64,000 nt of DNA from Brevundimonas naejangsanensis (lineage in GTDB: Bacteria > Pseudomonadota > Alphaproteobacteria > Caulobacterales > Caulobacteraceae), in contig NZ_CP015614.1 in NCBI RefSeq assembly GCF_000635915.2, forward strand, positions 2,578,501 through 2,642,500, given 5' to 3'. Positions within the stretch are counted from its first letter, which is position 1. Every line of letters starts with the position of its first letter. Below, one piece after another: positions 1 to 9,564 of the stretch. The position numbers were made by a program, and so were the translations under genes. The notes beneath the pieces are model-generated. The model saw only the letters and a program-made list of their open reading frames with translations. It did no database searches and was not told the origin of the DNA.

Positions 1-1576
1 GCTCTACTTCGGCGGCATCGGCACCTACATCAAGGGTTCGGGCGAGACCAACCTGCAGGTCGGCGACAAGGCCAACGACGCCATCCGCGTCAACGGCGGC
101 GACATCCGCGCCCAGATCATCGGCGAAGGCGCCAACCTGGGCATGACCCAGCTGGGCCGCATCGAGGCGGCGCGCGCGGGCGTGCGTCTGAACACCGACG
201 CCATCGACAACTCGGCCGGCGTGGACTCCTCCGACCAGGAGGTGAACATCAAGATCCTGCTGGGCGGCGCCATCGCCTCGGGCCACCTGAAGGCCGAAGA
301 CCGCAACGCCCTGCTGAAGTCGATGACCGACGAGGTGGCGCACAACGTCCTGCGTCACAACTACGACCAGACCCTGGCCCTGACCCTGCAACAGGCCGAA
401 GGCGCCGCAGCGCTGGACGCTCAGCAGGCCTTCATGCAGCACCTGGTCTCGATCGGTAAGCTGAACCGGGCGGTGGAATATCTGCCCGACGACGCCCGCA
501 TGACCGAGATGAAGCTCCAGGGCCAGGCCCTGTCGCGGCCGGAACTGGCGGTCCTGACCGCCTATTCCAAGCTTGAGCTGTTCGACGAGATCGTCGCCTC
601 GGCGGCGCCGGACGACGCCTTCTTCGAGCGGATGCTGGTCGACTACTTCCCCACCCCGCTGGCCCAGTTCGAAGAGGACATGAAGGGCCACCGCCTGCGT
701 CGCGACATCATCGCCACCGTGCTGTCGAACGAGATCGTCAACATGGCCGGGCCGACCTTCCCTGACCGCCTGCGCGCGGCGGCGGAATGCGACACCGCCG
801 CCATGGTCACGGCCTTCGAGACCGCGCGTCACGTCTTCCGCCTCGATGAGGCCTGGAAGGCGGTCGAGGCCCTGGACCTGAAGATCCCGGCCGAGGCTCA
901 GACGGCCCTGTATCAGGAGATCGCCCTGGTCCTGCGCCGCCAGACCTTCTGGCTGGCGCGCCGCGCGGCCCGCACCGAGACGACGGTCGGCGGCATGATC
1001 GCCGCCTACCAGCCGGCCGCCGACGCCCTGCGCGCGGCGGGTCCCGCGGTGCTGTCGCGTTATGAGCACGCTCGCTACGAAGACCGGGTCCAGACCTTCA
1101 TCGGCCTGGGCGCGCCCGAAGAGTTGGCCCGCGACATCGCCATGCTGCGTCCGATGGTGGCCACGGCCGACATCGGCGACCTGGCGAACGAGCTGGGCTG
1201 GGACGCCCCGGCCATGGCCCGCGTCTATCACCAGGTCGGCGCCGCCTTCGACTTCGACCGCCTGCGCGTGGCGGCCGGGTCGGTGCCGTCGGCCGATCAC
1301 TTCGATCGCCTGGCGGTGCGTCGCCTGATCCAGGACCTGATGACCGAGCAGCAGCAGCTGACCCGCGCCGTGGCCAAGGCCTCGGCCCAGGCGGCGGGCG
1401 TCGGCCAGGAAAGCGCGGAACAGGCGGTCGACGCCTGGATCGGCGCCCGCATGGATCAGGTGGAGGCCCTGCGCGGCTCGGTCGACGAGATCGAGACCTC
1501 GGGCTCCGGCTGGACCTTCGCCAAGCTGACCATTGCGAATGGAGCGATCCGCGAGGTGTTGGCTTCGGCTTCCTAA
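1..1576 (+). CDS. gdhZ: NAD-specific glutamate dehydrogenase (large type), C-terminal part
   Basis: Catalyses oxidative deamination of glutamate to 2-oxoglutarate with NAD. The reading frame is open from base 2, so the 5' end lies outside the window; about 525 residues remain of a protein that is normally about 1600 residues. The visible part starts in the catalytic core (LYFGGIGTYIK, then a GEGANLG stretch) and runs into the long helical C-terminal region typical of the 180-kDa class. The symbol follows Caulobacter, where GdhZ also affects cell division; that extra role is known there and only inferred here. A perfect hairpin follows the stop. Confidence 0.92.
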   Translation, partial: LYFGGIGTYIKGSGETNLQVGDKANDAIRVNGGDIRAQIIGEGANLGMTQLGRIEAARAGVRLNTDAIDNSAGVDSSDQEVNIKILLGGAIASGHLKAEDRNALLKSMTDEVAHNVLRHNYDQTLALTLQQAEGAAALDAQQAFMQHLVSIGKLNRAVEYLPDDARMTEMKLQGQALSRPELAVLTAYSKLELFDEIVASAAPDDAFFERMLVDYFPTPLAQFEEDMKGHRLRRDIIATVLSNEIVNMAGPTFPDRLRAAAECDTAAMVTAFETARHVFRLDEAWKAVEALDLKIPAEAQTALYQEIALVLRRQTFWLARRAARTETTVGGMIAAYQPAADALRAAGPAVLSRYEHARYEDRVQTFIGLGAPEELARDIAMLRPMVATADIGDLANELGWDAPAMARVYHQVGAAFDFDRLRVAAGSVPSADHFDRLAVRRLIQDLMTEQQQLTRAVAKASAQAAGVGQESAEQAVDAWIGARMDQVEALRGSVDEIETSGSGWTFAKLTIANGAIREVLASAS

Positions 1577-1582
1577 GTGGTG

Positions 1583-1610
1583 GTGACGCCGGGCGAGAGC
1601 CCGGCGTCAC
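1583..1610 (+). terminator. Hairpin after glutamate dehydrogenase
   Basis: A perfect 12-bp GC stem with a GAGA loop begins 6 bases after the stop codon. No U-tract follows directly; a T-run occurs only within the repeat copies downstream. It may be a transcript-end or stability hairpin. Confidence 0.5.
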
Positions 1611-1697
1611 GCGCTACGCTCGCGACGCGGTCGCTCGCCGCTTGAGCGCCTTTTTTGGCGCTATCGCTCGCCGCGCAGCGGCTCGCTGCTTGAGCGC
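1611..1697 (+). repeat. Two palindromic repeats, family B
   Basis: Copies at 1611-1649 and 1658-1697. The second reads GCGCTATCGCTCGCC... and ends CTGCTTGAGCGC; its 40 bases are almost identical to the copy at 59327-59366. The outer arms GCGCT/AGCGC and an inner GCCGC/GCGGC can pair. The rest of the gap to 1831 shows only a Shine-Dalgarno site before the next gene. Confidence 0.8.
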
Positions 1698-1831
1698 TTT
1701 TTGGAGCGCGATCATTCGCTGCGGCAAATCAGGGCCCGTCCGTTTCGTCGTGTGGCGAGGCGGGCGGGCCTTGGCGTTTGGGGCGGGGTCGGTTTAGGTG
1801 GCGCCTTGCTGTTCAGTGAACCGGAGGGCCC

Positions 1832-2299
1832 ATGCCCAGGAAGTTCCTCGTCGTCGTCGACGACAGTCCCGAGCTGGGCGCCGCCCTGGCCTACGCCTCG
1901 CGCCGTGCGCGCTCGACCGGGGGCCATGTGGTGCTGCTGCGCGCCCTGCCCGGCGGATCGGACGAGCACTGGTCCGGCGTCCGCGATGAAATCCGCCGTC
2001 AGCAGCGCGAAGAGGCGGAAAGCCTGCTGACTCGGCTGGGCGAGAAGGTCGCCGAAACCTCGGGCGCCCCGCCCGTCTATCTGATTGAGGAGGGCGATCC
2101 CCAGGCCGCCATCCGCAAGGCCGTCGGCGACGACCCCGACATCAAGATCCTGATCCTGGCCGCCGGGGCCAATGGCCGCGGTCCCGGCCCGCTGATCTCG
2201 GCGGTGCTGAAACAGGGCGCCGCCTTCACCGGCCGAAAACTGCCCGTCACCATCGTGCCCGGCGAACTGACCGACGAAGAGATCCAGGACCTGGCCTGA
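1832..2299 (+). CDS. Universal stress protein (UspA family)
   Basis: Single-domain cytoplasmic UspA-fold protein of 155 residues. The N-terminus (KFLVVVDDSPELGAAL) has the family's first strand and acidic turn; residues about 108-145 (LILAAGANGRGPGPL ... VTIVPG) correspond to the nucleotide-binding loop and last strand, although the usual G-2x-G-9x-G(S/T) pattern is only partly kept. The start is supported by GGAGGG 5 bases before ATG. The next gene begins 5 bases after the stop, so the two are probably cotranscribed. The specific stress role cannot be read from sequence. Confidence 0.88.
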   Translation: MPRKFLVVVDDSPELGAALAYASRRARSTGGHVVLLRALPGGSDEHWSGVRDEIRRQQREEAESLLTRLGEKVAETSGAPPVYLIEEGDPQAAIRKAVGDDPDIKILILAAGANGRGPGPLISAVLKQGAAFTGRKLPVTIVPGELTDEEIQDLA

Positions 2300-2304
2300 C
2301 CGTC

Positions 2305-3630
2305 ATGAAAATCCGTCTGATCGCCGCCGCCGTACTGTTGTCGCTGGCGGCGTTCGCGCCTGACGCCCAGGCGCAGTCGACGGCGCAGTCGGGGGCGCGA
2401 GGCTATGTGGTCCAGGGCGACTGCGACGGCCGCCCGGCGACGCAGGTGCGGATGGCGCCGGGTTATTGTCTGGGGCTGGTCTGGCAGGGCCCAGGTTGGC
2501 GAGCCGGGCAGGACGGCCCGCGTATGCCGCGCGGCCTGATGCCGCTGGAGGACGGCGACTGGCTGGTCACCGATCTGGGCGCCTGGGAGGCGGACAAGGG
2601 GGCGGTGTGGCGGCTGTCGTTTGCGGCCGACGGCGCGGCGCGCTGGCGACGACTGGCGGGCGGGCTGTCGATGCCGCACACGGTCAAGCGCGGGCCGGAC
2701 GGGCGCATCTATGTGTCCGAGATGAACCGCATCCTGACGCTGGACCCCGACGCCGCCGATGCAGCGGCCAGCGTCCGCACCGTGATCGGCGACCTGCCGG
2801 ACAACCGCCTGCACGACAACCGCCACCCGCTGTCCAGCTTCGTCTTCGACGGGAACGGCGATCTGCTGGTCAATGTCGGAGCGCCCAGCGACCGTTGCCT
2901 CGACGCGGCGGGCAAGCCGAAGGTCGATGTGCGCGGTGCCTGCGTCGAGGACGCCGCGACGGCGCAGGTGCGGCGCCACGCCTATCTGGGGAAGGGCCGC
3001 TGGGCCGAGGACAGCACCGTTTTCGCCAGCGGACTGAGGAACTCCATCGCCCTGGTGCGGCACCCGTCAGGGACGGTGCTTCAGGCCGAGAATTCGGTCG
3101 ATCTTGAGACGCCGGATCATCCCTATGACGAAATCAACGTCCTGACGCAGGGGCGCCACTACGGCTGGCCCTACTGCGTCGATCTGGCCACGCCCCTGCC
3201 CGGCTGGCCTGCGCGTCAGGCGCGCTGCAATGAGCGCGAGAAGCCGATCGCCCTGTTGCCGCCGCACGCGGCGCCGCTGGACCTGATCTATTATGAGGGG
3301 GCGATGTTCCCCGAACTTCAGGGACGACTGCTGATGACTTGGCACGGTTTCCGCCGCACGGCCGGGCGCATCGTGGCGGTCGAGACGGATGAGGCGGGGC
3401 GGCCCCTGACCGATATCGGCGGGCGCTACGCCATCTATCCGCGCGGCGCCCTGCCCTACCCTGCCGGGGCGCCCAGCGTGAACGGCAAGGTGCTGACGCC
3501 GGGCTGGGACAGGATCGCCGGCCGCCACCCGCGCGGCTCTCCCGTGACGATGGCGACGGCGCCGGACGGCTCCATCTGGGTCACGGATGACAGAAGCCGG
3601 GCGATCCTGAGAATCGCCCGGCCCCGGTAG
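2305..3630 (+). CDS. PQQ-dependent sugar dehydrogenase-like protein, secreted
   Basis: Soluble glucose/sorbosone dehydrogenase-type six-bladed propeller, 441 residues. Residues 1-23 form a signal peptide ending AQA, so it acts in the periplasm. Family features include the repeated DGD/GDG turns, GLRNSIAL at about 235, the HPYDEINVL...GRHYGWPYC segment and a terminal APDGSIWVTDD blade. The family oxidises sugars or sugar aldehydes with PQQ; the substrate is not predictable, and some relatives lack the cofactor. Downstream of the UspA gene; ends 22 bases from convergent argG. Confidence 0.8.
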   Translation: MKIRLIAAAVLLSLAAFAPDAQAQSTAQSGARGYVVQGDCDGRPATQVRMAPGYCLGLVWQGPGWRAGQDGPRMPRGLMPLEDGDWLVTDLGAWEADKGAVWRLSFAADGAARWRRLAGGLSMPHTVKRGPDGRIYVSEMNRILTLDPDAADAAASVRTVIGDLPDNRLHDNRHPLSSFVFDGNGDLLVNVGAPSDRCLDAAGKPKVDVRGACVEDAATAQVRRHAYLGKGRWAEDSTVFASGLRNSIALVRHPSGTVLQAENSVDLETPDHPYDEINVLTQGRHYGWPYCVDLATPLPGWPARQARCNEREKPIALLPPHAAPLDLIYYEGAMFPELQGRLLMTWHGFRRTAGRIVAVETDEAGRPLTDIGGRYAIYPRGALPYPAGAPSVNGKVLTPGWDRIAGRHPRGSPVTMATAPDGSIWVTDDRSRAILRIARPR

Positions 3631-3652
3631 GCTTGGGTGTTAAGAGGGCGGC

Positions 3653-4882
3653 TCAGCCCTTCTGGCCGTCCCGCTTGGCCAGGACGCGCAGACGAAGGGC
3701 GTTCAGCTTGATGAACCCTTCCGCGTCCTTGTGGTCATAGGCCTGGACGCCTTCCTCGAAGGTCACCAGATCCTGATCGTACAGGCTGTTGGGGCTCTCG
3801 CGGCCGATGATGGTCACGTTGCCCTTGTAGAGCTTCACGCGGACCGTGCCCGAGACCTTCTGCTGGCTGTGGTCGATGGCGGCCTGCAGCATCTCGCGCT
3901 CGGGGCTGAACCAGAAGCCGTTGTAGATGAGCGAGGCGTATTTCGGCATCAGCTCGTCCTTCAGGTGCATGGCGCCGCGATCCAGCGTGATCGACTCCAT
4001 GCCGCGATGGGCGGCCAGCATGATCGTGCCGCCCGGGGTCTCATAAACGCCGCGCGACTTCATGCCGATGAAGCGGTTCTCGACCATGTCCAGACGGCCG
4101 ACGCCGTTGTCATGACCCAGCTGGTTCAGCTTGGTCAGCAGGGCGGCGGGCGACAGGGCCTCGCCGTCGATGGCGACCGGGTCGCCCTTTTCATAGGCGA
4201 TGGTGATGATGGTCGGCGTGTCCGGGGCGTCTTCCGGCGCGATGGTGCGCTGGTGCACGAACTCGGGCGCCTCGACGGCCGGGTCTTCCAGCACCTTGCC
4301 CTCGGACGAGGAGTGCAGAAGGTTGGCGTCGACCGAGAAGGGGGCCTCGCCGCGCTTGTCCTTGGAGATCGGGATCTGGTGCTTCTCGGCGAAGTCCAGC
4401 AGGGCCTCGCGGGACTTGAAGTCCCACTCGCGCCACGGGGCGACGACGCGGATGTCGGGCTCCAGGGCGTAGTAGCCCAGCTCGAAGCGCACCTGGTCGT
4501 TACCCTTGCCGGTGGCGCCGTGACAGACGGCGTCGGCGCCGACCTGACGCGCGATCTCGATCTGGCGCTTTGAGATCAGCGGACGCGCGATCGAGGTGCC
4601 CAGCAGATACTGGCCCTCATAGACGGTGTTGGCGCGGAACATCGGGAAGACGAAGTCGCGCACGAATTCCTCGCGCAGATCGTCGATGAAGATGTTCTCG
4701 GGCTTGATGCCCAGCTTCAGCGCCTTCTCCTTGGCGGGAGCGAGCTCCTCGCCCTGGCCCAGGTCGGCGGTGAAGGTCACCACCTCGGCGTTATACTCCG
4801 TCTGCAGCCACTTCAGGATGATCGACGTGTCCAGCCCGCCCGAATAGGCGAGGACGACTTTCTTGGGGGCGGGCTTGCTCAT
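3653..4882 (-). CDS. argG: Argininosuccinate synthase
   Basis: Joins citrulline and aspartate with ATP to form argininosuccinate, the penultimate arginine step. The 409-residue protein starts [20 protein letters not shown], which holds the PP-loop SGGLDTS for [20 protein letters not shown] near residue 120 and the [17 protein letters not shown] segment are also diagnostic. The frame is open for another 93 codons upstream, but this ATG was chosen because it has AAGGAAT about 9 bases before it and matches the family N-terminus. It lies downstream of metK on the same strand, separated by a candidate terminator. Confidence 0.97.
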   Translation of the reverse strand: MSKPAPKKVVLAYSGGLDTSIILKWLQTEYNAEVVTFTADLGQGEELAPAKEKALKLGIKPENIFIDDLREEFVRDFVFPMFRANTVYEGQYLLGTSIARPLISKRQIEIARQVGADAVCHGATGKGNDQVRFELGYYALEPDIRVVAPWREWDFKSREALLDFAEKHQIPISKDKRGEAPFSVDANLLHSSSEGKVLEDPAVEAPEFVHQRTIAPEDAPDTPTIITIAYEKGDPVAIDGEALSPAALLTKLNQLGHDNGVGRLDMVENRFIGMKSRGVYETPGGTIMLAAHRGMESITLDRGAMHLKDELMPKYASLIYNGFWFSPEREMLQAAIDHSQQKVSGTVRVKLYKGNVTIIGRESPNSLYDQDLVTFEEGVQAYDHKDAEGFIKLNALRLRVLAKRDGQKG

Positions 4883-5003
4883 CGGTCGGGAATTCCTTTC
4901 AATAGGATGCGTATCGGCGCATTCGGCGCGCTTAAAGGACCAGACGCGCCGCGATGCAAGGGCATGATTGCGGCGCCGCGTCCCGAACCGCCGCTCTAAG
5001 CAG

Positions 5004-5036
5004 AAAGGGCGCCGCGAGCCAGCCCGCAACGCCCCT
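5004..5036 (-). terminator. Candidate terminator of metK
   Basis: On the minus strand an imperfect GC stem (AGGGGCG ... CGCCCTTTCT) lies 34 bases after the metK stop and ends in CTTTCT, a short U-rich tail. Two internal mismatches make it a moderate candidate. Confidence 0.4.
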
Positions 5037-5069
5037 GTTTCCAGCTGGATTTTCAGCCGTTTATCGGTC

Positions 5070-6269
5070 TCAGGCGGCCAGGGCTTTGAGCGCGTCCACG
5101 AGGTCGGTCTTTTCCCACGAGAAGCCGCCGTCGGCGTCCGGCGTCCGGCCGAAATGGCCATAGGCGGCGCTGCGGCGATAGATGGGCTTGTTCAGGCCCA
5201 GATGCTCGCGGATGGCGCGCGGCGAGGCGCCGCCGATCAGCTTGGGCAGTTCGCGCTCCAGCACCGCCTCGTCAATCTTGCCCGTGCCGTGCAGGTCGAC
5301 GTGGACCGACAGGGGCTTGGACACGCCGATGGCGTAGCTGATCTGGATGGTGCAGCGGTCGGCCAGACCCGCCGCGACGACGTTCTTGGCCAGGTAGCGG
5401 CAGGCATAGGCGGCCGAGCGGTCCACCTTGGTCGGGTCCTTGCCCGAGAAGGCGCCGCCGCCGTGCGGGGCCGCGCCGCCGTAGGTGTCGACGATGATCT
5501 TGCGCCCGGTCAGGCCGGCGTCGCCGTCAGGCCCGCCGATGACGAAGGTGCCGGTCGGGTTGATGTGCCACTCGGTCTCGGCGGTGATGAAGCCGTCCGG
5601 CAGCACCTGTTCGACATAGGGCTTCACGATGGCCGCGACCTGGTCTTGGCTCAGGTTCGCCTTGTGCTGGGTCGAGACGACGATGGAGGTCGCGCGCACC
5701 GGGCGGCCGTTTTCGTAGTGCAGGGTCACCTGGCTCTTGGCGTCGGGCTCCAGGCCCGGCTCCTCGCCCGAGTGACGGGCCTCGGCCAGGGCCTTCAGGA
5801 TATTGTGGCTGTAGGCCAGGGTGGCCGGCATCAGTTCCGGCGTCTCGTTCGAGGCGTAGCCGAACATGATGCCCTGGTCGCCCGCGCCCTCGTCCTTGTC
5901 CTCGCCGGCGTCGACGCCCTGGGCGATGTGGGCCGACTGCGGGTGCAGGTGGTTCTGGAACTGCAGCGTCTTCCAGTGGAAGCCGTCCTGTTCATAGCCG
6001 ATGTCGCGCACGACGCCGCGGACCGTATCCTCGATTTCCTGTTCGACGCCAGGGGCCCAGTTGCCCTCCGTATCCATGATGCCCTGACCGCGGATCTCGC
6101 CGGCGATCACCACCAGATTGGTCGTCGTCAGGGTTTCACAGGCCACCCGAGCCTCGGGGTCCTTGGATAGAAACAGGTCGACGATGGCGTCCGAGATCTG
6201 ATCGGCGACCTTGTCGGGGTGGCCTTCCGAAACGCTCTCGGAGGTGAAGAGGAACGACGAACGGGCCAA
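5070..6269 (-). CDS. metK: S-adenosylmethionine synthetase
   Basis: Makes S-adenosylmethionine from methionine and ATP. The family N-terminus [19 protein letters not shown], the [15 protein letters not shown] loop and [19 protein letters not shown] are all present. I place the start at a TTG at 6267-6269 (399 residues) because GGAG lies 6 bases before it and the protein then begins exactly like its relatives. The ATG at 6303-6305 would add 12 residues but has no Shine-Dalgarno site and abuts a palindrome that looks like an operator. Initiation at that ATG on a leaderless transcript is the alternative. Confidence 0.96.
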   Translation of the reverse strand: MARSSFLFTSESVSEGHPDKVADQISDAIVDLFLSKDPEARVACETLTTTNLVVIAGEIRGQGIMDTEGNWAPGVEQEIEDTVRGVVRDIGYEQDGFHWKTLQFQNHLHPQSAHIAQGVDAGEDKDEGAGDQGIMFGYASNETPELMPATLAYSHNILKALAEARHSGEEPGLEPDAKSQVTLHYENGRPVRATSIVVSTQHKANLSQDQVAAIVKPYVEQVLPDGFITAETEWHINPTGTFVIGGPDGDAGLTGRKIIVDTYGGAAPHGGGAFSGKDPTKVDRSAAYACRYLAKNVVAAGLADRCTIQISYAIGVSKPLSVHVDLHGTGKIDEAVLERELPKLIGGASPRAIREHLGLNKPIYRRSAAYGHFGRTPDADGGFSWEKTDLVDALKALAA

Positions 6270-6305
6270 GGCAGGCTCCTGCGTGACGACAATGTCCTCA
6301 GGCAT

Positions 6306-6321
6306 ATAAAGATATGCTTAT
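6306..6321 (-). promoter_or_regulatory. Candidate SAH/methionine-type operator before metK
   Basis: The 16-bp near-palindrome ATAAAGATATGCTTAT differs at two positions from ATAAAGATATCTTTAT, the motif I remember as assigned to ArsR-family methionine-cycle regulators (SahR) in alphaproteobacteria. It lies 37 bases upstream of the TTG start. The match is from memory. Confidence 0.4.
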
Positions 6322-6511
6322 ACGTGCAAGACGGCATCGTCCTGACGACCAGGCGGCCCCCGCCGCCTTTTTCCGGGCGTGACGCGTCTCGCAGACGCAC
6401 GCGAACTATTGCGCTGCAACATTCGATGTGGCAGCAAAATCCTTTCTTGGTCAGAAAACTGGCTCGTTTCTACGATGGGGGCGAGCTTAGGCCTATAGAT
6501 TTGGAACAAAC

Positions 6512-7774
6512 ATGCCGAATCCAAACATCCTAGACGCGGCCCTGACCCGTCTCGACGAGGCGGCGCGCCACGTGCAGATCGATAGCGATGTGCTGGAGAA
6601 GCTGAAATATCCGCGCGAGACGATGAAGGTCCGACTGTTGATCCGCATGGACGACGGGTCGCGCAAATCCTTCCTCGCCTGGCGCTGTCGCTATGACGAC
6701 ACGCGCGGCCCCACCAAGGGCGGCATCCGCTTTCACCCGGCCTCCACGGCGGAGGAGGTCGAGACCCTGGCCTTCTGGATGACGGTGAAGTGCGCCGTGA
6801 CCAACCTGCCCTACGGCGGCGGCAAGGGGGCGGTGCAGGTCGATCCCAAGAGCCTGTCCAAGGCCGAGCTGGAGCGGCTGTCGCGCGCCTATGTCCAGGC
6901 CTTCGCCGGCATCATCGGCCCCGACCGCGACATTCCGGCCCCCGACGTCTACACCAACGCCATGATCATGGGCTGGATGGCCGATGAATACGCGTCCATC
7001 CAGGGTCAGGCGGCGCCCGCCGTCATCACCGGCAAGCCGATCGCCCTGGGCGGTTCGGTGGGGCGCGAGGACGCCACGGCGCGCGGCGGCTTCTACCTCA
7101 CCTGCCACCTGACCGAGCGGCTGGGGCTGCCGACCGAAGGCCTGCGCGTGGCGGTTCAGGGCTTCGGCAATGCGGGCCAGCACGCGGCGCGCCTGTTCCG
7201 CAGCATCGGCGCCAAGATCGTCGCCGTGTCGGACTCGGGCGGCGCCGTTCATGCGGCCTCCGGCCTCGACCTGGACGCCCTGTTGGCGGCCAAGGCGGCT
7301 GGCCAGTCGGTGGTTCAGGCTGAACACGGCGGCAAGGTCATTTCGCCGGATGAACTGATCGGCGTCGAATGCGACGTCCTGGCCCCCTCGGCCATGGAGG
7401 ACATGATCCACGACGGCAACGCCGCCTCGGTTCAGGCCAACGTCGTGCTGGAGCTGGCCAACGGCCCGATCACGCCCGAGGGCGACCGCATCCTGGCCGA
7501 AAAAGGCGTGATCGTCCTGCCGGACATCCTGGCCAATGCGGGCGGGGTGACGGTGTCCTATTTCGAATGGGTTCAGAACCGCCAAGGCTACTACTGGACG
7601 CTGGACGAGGTGCAGTCGCGCCTCAAGACCATCATCGAGACTGAAGGCGACGCCGTGTGGTCCATCGCCGAAGACAAACAGGTCACCTTGCGCACCGCGG
7701 CCTACATCCACGCCCTGGGGCGTCTGGCGGGCGCGATCGAGGCGCACGGCACCCAGCAATTCTTCACCAGCTAG
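6512..7774 (+). CDS. Glu/Leu/Phe/Val-family glutamate dehydrogenase
   Basis: 420-residue hexameric-type amino acid dehydrogenase. The N-terminal domain carries the glutamate-binding signature (LPYGGGKGAVQVDP, with catalytic Lys, and PAPDVYTN); the Rossmann domain carries VAVQGFGNAGQHAARL near 215, and NAGGVTVSYFEWVQN is typical of bacterial GdhA. It interconverts glutamate and 2-oxoglutarate with NAD(P). It is divergent from metK and is the second glutamate dehydrogenase in 7 kb; the other is the unrelated-size NAD enzyme at 1-1576. Only a weak Shine-Dalgarno (TTGGAA) precedes the ATG. Confidence 0.93.
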   Translation: MPNPNILDAALTRLDEAARHVQIDSDVLEKLKYPRETMKVRLLIRMDDGSRKSFLAWRCRYDDTRGPTKGGIRFHPASTAEEVETLAFWMTVKCAVTNLPYGGGKGAVQVDPKSLSKAELERLSRAYVQAFAGIIGPDRDIPAPDVYTNAMIMGWMADEYASIQGQAAPAVITGKPIALGGSVGREDATARGGFYLTCHLTERLGLPTEGLRVAVQGFGNAGQHAARLFRSIGAKIVAVSDSGGAVHAASGLDLDALLAAKAAGQSVVQAEHGGKVISPDELIGVECDVLAPSAMEDMIHDGNAASVQANVVLELANGPITPEGDRILAEKGVIVLPDILANAGGVTVSYFEWVQNRQGYYWTLDEVQSRLKTIIETEGDAVWSIAEDKQVTLRTAAYIHALGRLAGAIEAHGTQQFFTS

Positions 7775-7882
7775 GCTGCCTTCAGCCGCAGGTTTCGGTT
7801 TCTCCAAAGCGTCGCACTTCCAACCGCTTCCCTGTCATCAGTCTTCGGCAAGGGACGGCGAGTGAAGGTTGGGAGTGCGCCG

Positions 7883-8107
7883 ATGGACGTCTTCTACTGT
7901 CTGATCCACACGCCCGAGGCGATCACGCCGGAGCTGTGCGTCCTGTCCGGCGCCACGGAGATTGAGGCCGTGCGTGGCGTCAATGAAGTCGCGCGCGACT
8001 GGCCCCGCCTTGAACGCATCGACCTGTATCGCGGCAATCGCGAGATCCGCAGCTTCGCGCCCAGCGACCTCGTCCCTACTAGCCCCATCCGCGCCCTGGC
8101 GGCGTGA
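7883..8107 (+). CDS. Small conserved-type hypothetical protein
   Basis: A 74-residue protein beginning MDVFYCLIHTPEAITPELCV and ending SPIRALAA. GGGAG sits 8 bases before this ATG, which is why it is preferred over a GTG 21 bases upstream. No signal peptide or membrane segment; the middle is acidic and the end has a short helix-like RRIDLYRGN-type segment. I do not recognise the family. It is the last host gene before the tRNA-Thr-integrated element. Confidence 0.6.
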   Translation: MDVFYCLIHTPEAITPELCVLSGATEIEAVRGVNEVARDWPRLERIDLYRGNREIRSFAPSDLVPTSPIRALAA

Positions 8108-8169
8108 CGGCGTGACGGCCAAACGGCCGCCGCAAGGCGTGAAGGCGGTTGCATAGCGGTGAATGAAGA

Positions 8170-8188
8170 GTGGTGCCGCTTAGGTGAC
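8170..8188 (+). repeat. Left attachment-site repeat (attL core)
   Basis: GTGGTGCCGCTTAGGTGAC, identical to 11411-11429, which is the 3' end of the tRNA-Thr gene including the encoded CCA. The flanking bases differ on both sides, so the core is exactly 19 bp. Confidence 0.85.
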
Positions 8189-8246
8189 GCGGTTCTTGAT
8201 GAGGCTCAAAGTTAATAAACTCGGTGATTTCAGGATCTTGACGACT

Positions 8247-8281
8247 AAACTGCTACACGTCTGACGCCGAAACTGCTACAC
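8247..8281 (+). repeat. Paired TGCTACAC motifs, left end
   Basis: AAACTGCTACAC occurs twice (TGCTACAC at 8251 and 8274, 23 bases apart), starting 62 bases inside the left core repeat. The same pair is found at the right end at the mirrored distance. Such short directly repeated sites near both ends fit integrase arm-binding sites. Confidence 0.5.
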
Positions 8282-8289
8282 CTCCGTCC

Positions 8290-9564
8290 ATGGCAAAGCC
8301 CCCATCCGGAAGGCCCGTAGGCGTCCCGCAACCGATGAAGCGCAAGGGTTCGCGCTCCTATTACGTCCGCGTAAAGGTCCCCAAGGGAGCCCGTGAGGTC
8401 TTAGGGAAGGTCGAGCTATGGCGGTCGCTGGATACGGAAGACTTCGCTGTGGCCTGCGCCCGGGCGGTCGTCGAGGGGGGGCGGATGCGGGCACAGATAG
8501 AGGCCGCCCGCCGGAACCTAGACGGCACCCGCAAGGACGCTAAGGGAGACCCCACGGTAGAACAGCGGAAGGCAGAGGCGTGGTGGATGGAGCGCCGCGT
8601 CCCCCACCCTAAACGCCCTGGGCTCTACGTCATTCCCGAGGACCTGGAGCCAGCTTGGGACGCCACGGTGGAGCGGTTGGCGGGCGAGCCGGTGAACGAA
8701 GACGATGGCGTCTCCGCTCCCCGATACGACCCGGACAGGGAGCGCGCCGCGCTGACGCTGGTCGGGAAGGTGACAGGGGCCGTGGTCCCCATCGGGGAGG
8801 AACTGGACCGCTATATGGCCCAGGAGGGCGTGAAGGCGAGTTATGCGGCGCGGACGCGGACGGCGACGAAGGCCCTGACTGACTGGCTTACGACCAACCG
8901 CCACGCCGACAATATCCACGCGGTGACAGGCCGGGTCGCAGATCAGTTCGCGGACAGCGTTGCCGAAGGTCGGACTGTAAAAACGCTTAACTCCTATATC
9001 TCCGCCCTGTCGGCTTACTGGAGCTGGCTGCGTCGCCGTCATATCGTGCAGGAGAACCCATGGGCGGGCTTGTCGCGTCGAGAGGTAGACCGGAGCGGGA
9101 ACGCCGAGAAGCGGCCGTTCACGGACGACGAGATCAAGGCCCTTCTGTCAGGGCCCGCTAACCCCACACTCAGAGACATGATGCTTCTCGCCGCCCTGAC
9201 AGGGATGCGTCAGGTCGAGATCGGCAATCTGCGCGTTCGGGATGCCGAGGGCGGCGTCTTCGTTGTCACCAAGAGCAAGACCACCGCCGGGGAGCGCTCC
9301 GTGCCGATCCACCCAGACCTGGCCGCCCTGGTCGCTCGACGGGTCAAGGGAAAGGCGGCTGACGCTTACCTATTGGAGGAGCTGACTGCCCCAGCCCAAG
9401 CGGGCGCGCAAGCGACGGGCGGCGGACCGTGGGCGGCTCCGGGTCATACTGGAGGCCGTAACGCTGGAGCTCTGGCTGGCTCGGCGCGATACGCCGACCC
9501 GCTGGCTGGCCTACTCGCGCGGCGACCGGGGCTATGTCGGACCGGACCGCTACCGCCATCCTGA
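8290..9564 (+). pseudogene. Tyrosine integrase, C-terminus lost
   Basis: Phage-type site-specific recombinase reading from ATG to about residue 365. Visible parts: a basic N-terminal arm-binding-like region, a SAM-like core-binding domain at about 165-265 (YMAQEGVKASYAARTRTATK ... SYISALSAYWSWL), and the start of the catalytic domain with the first Arg in LTGMRQVEIGNLRV (Arg307) and a Lys in TKSKTT. After about 9385 the frame reads unrelated low-complexity sequence to a stop at 9564, so the HxxR motif and nucleophilic Tyr are absent. It should not recombine DNA. Position beside the left att repeat fits an integrase of this element. Confidence 0.85.

Noticed and set aside
3731..4573. A 280-codon plus-strand frame opposite argG
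   Set aside because: Antisense to a certain gene and without family features.
6322..6511. SAM riboswitch before metK
   Set aside because: No SAM-II or SAM/SAH consensus elements could be found in the leader, only a short GC hairpin (GGCGGCGGGGGCCGCC).
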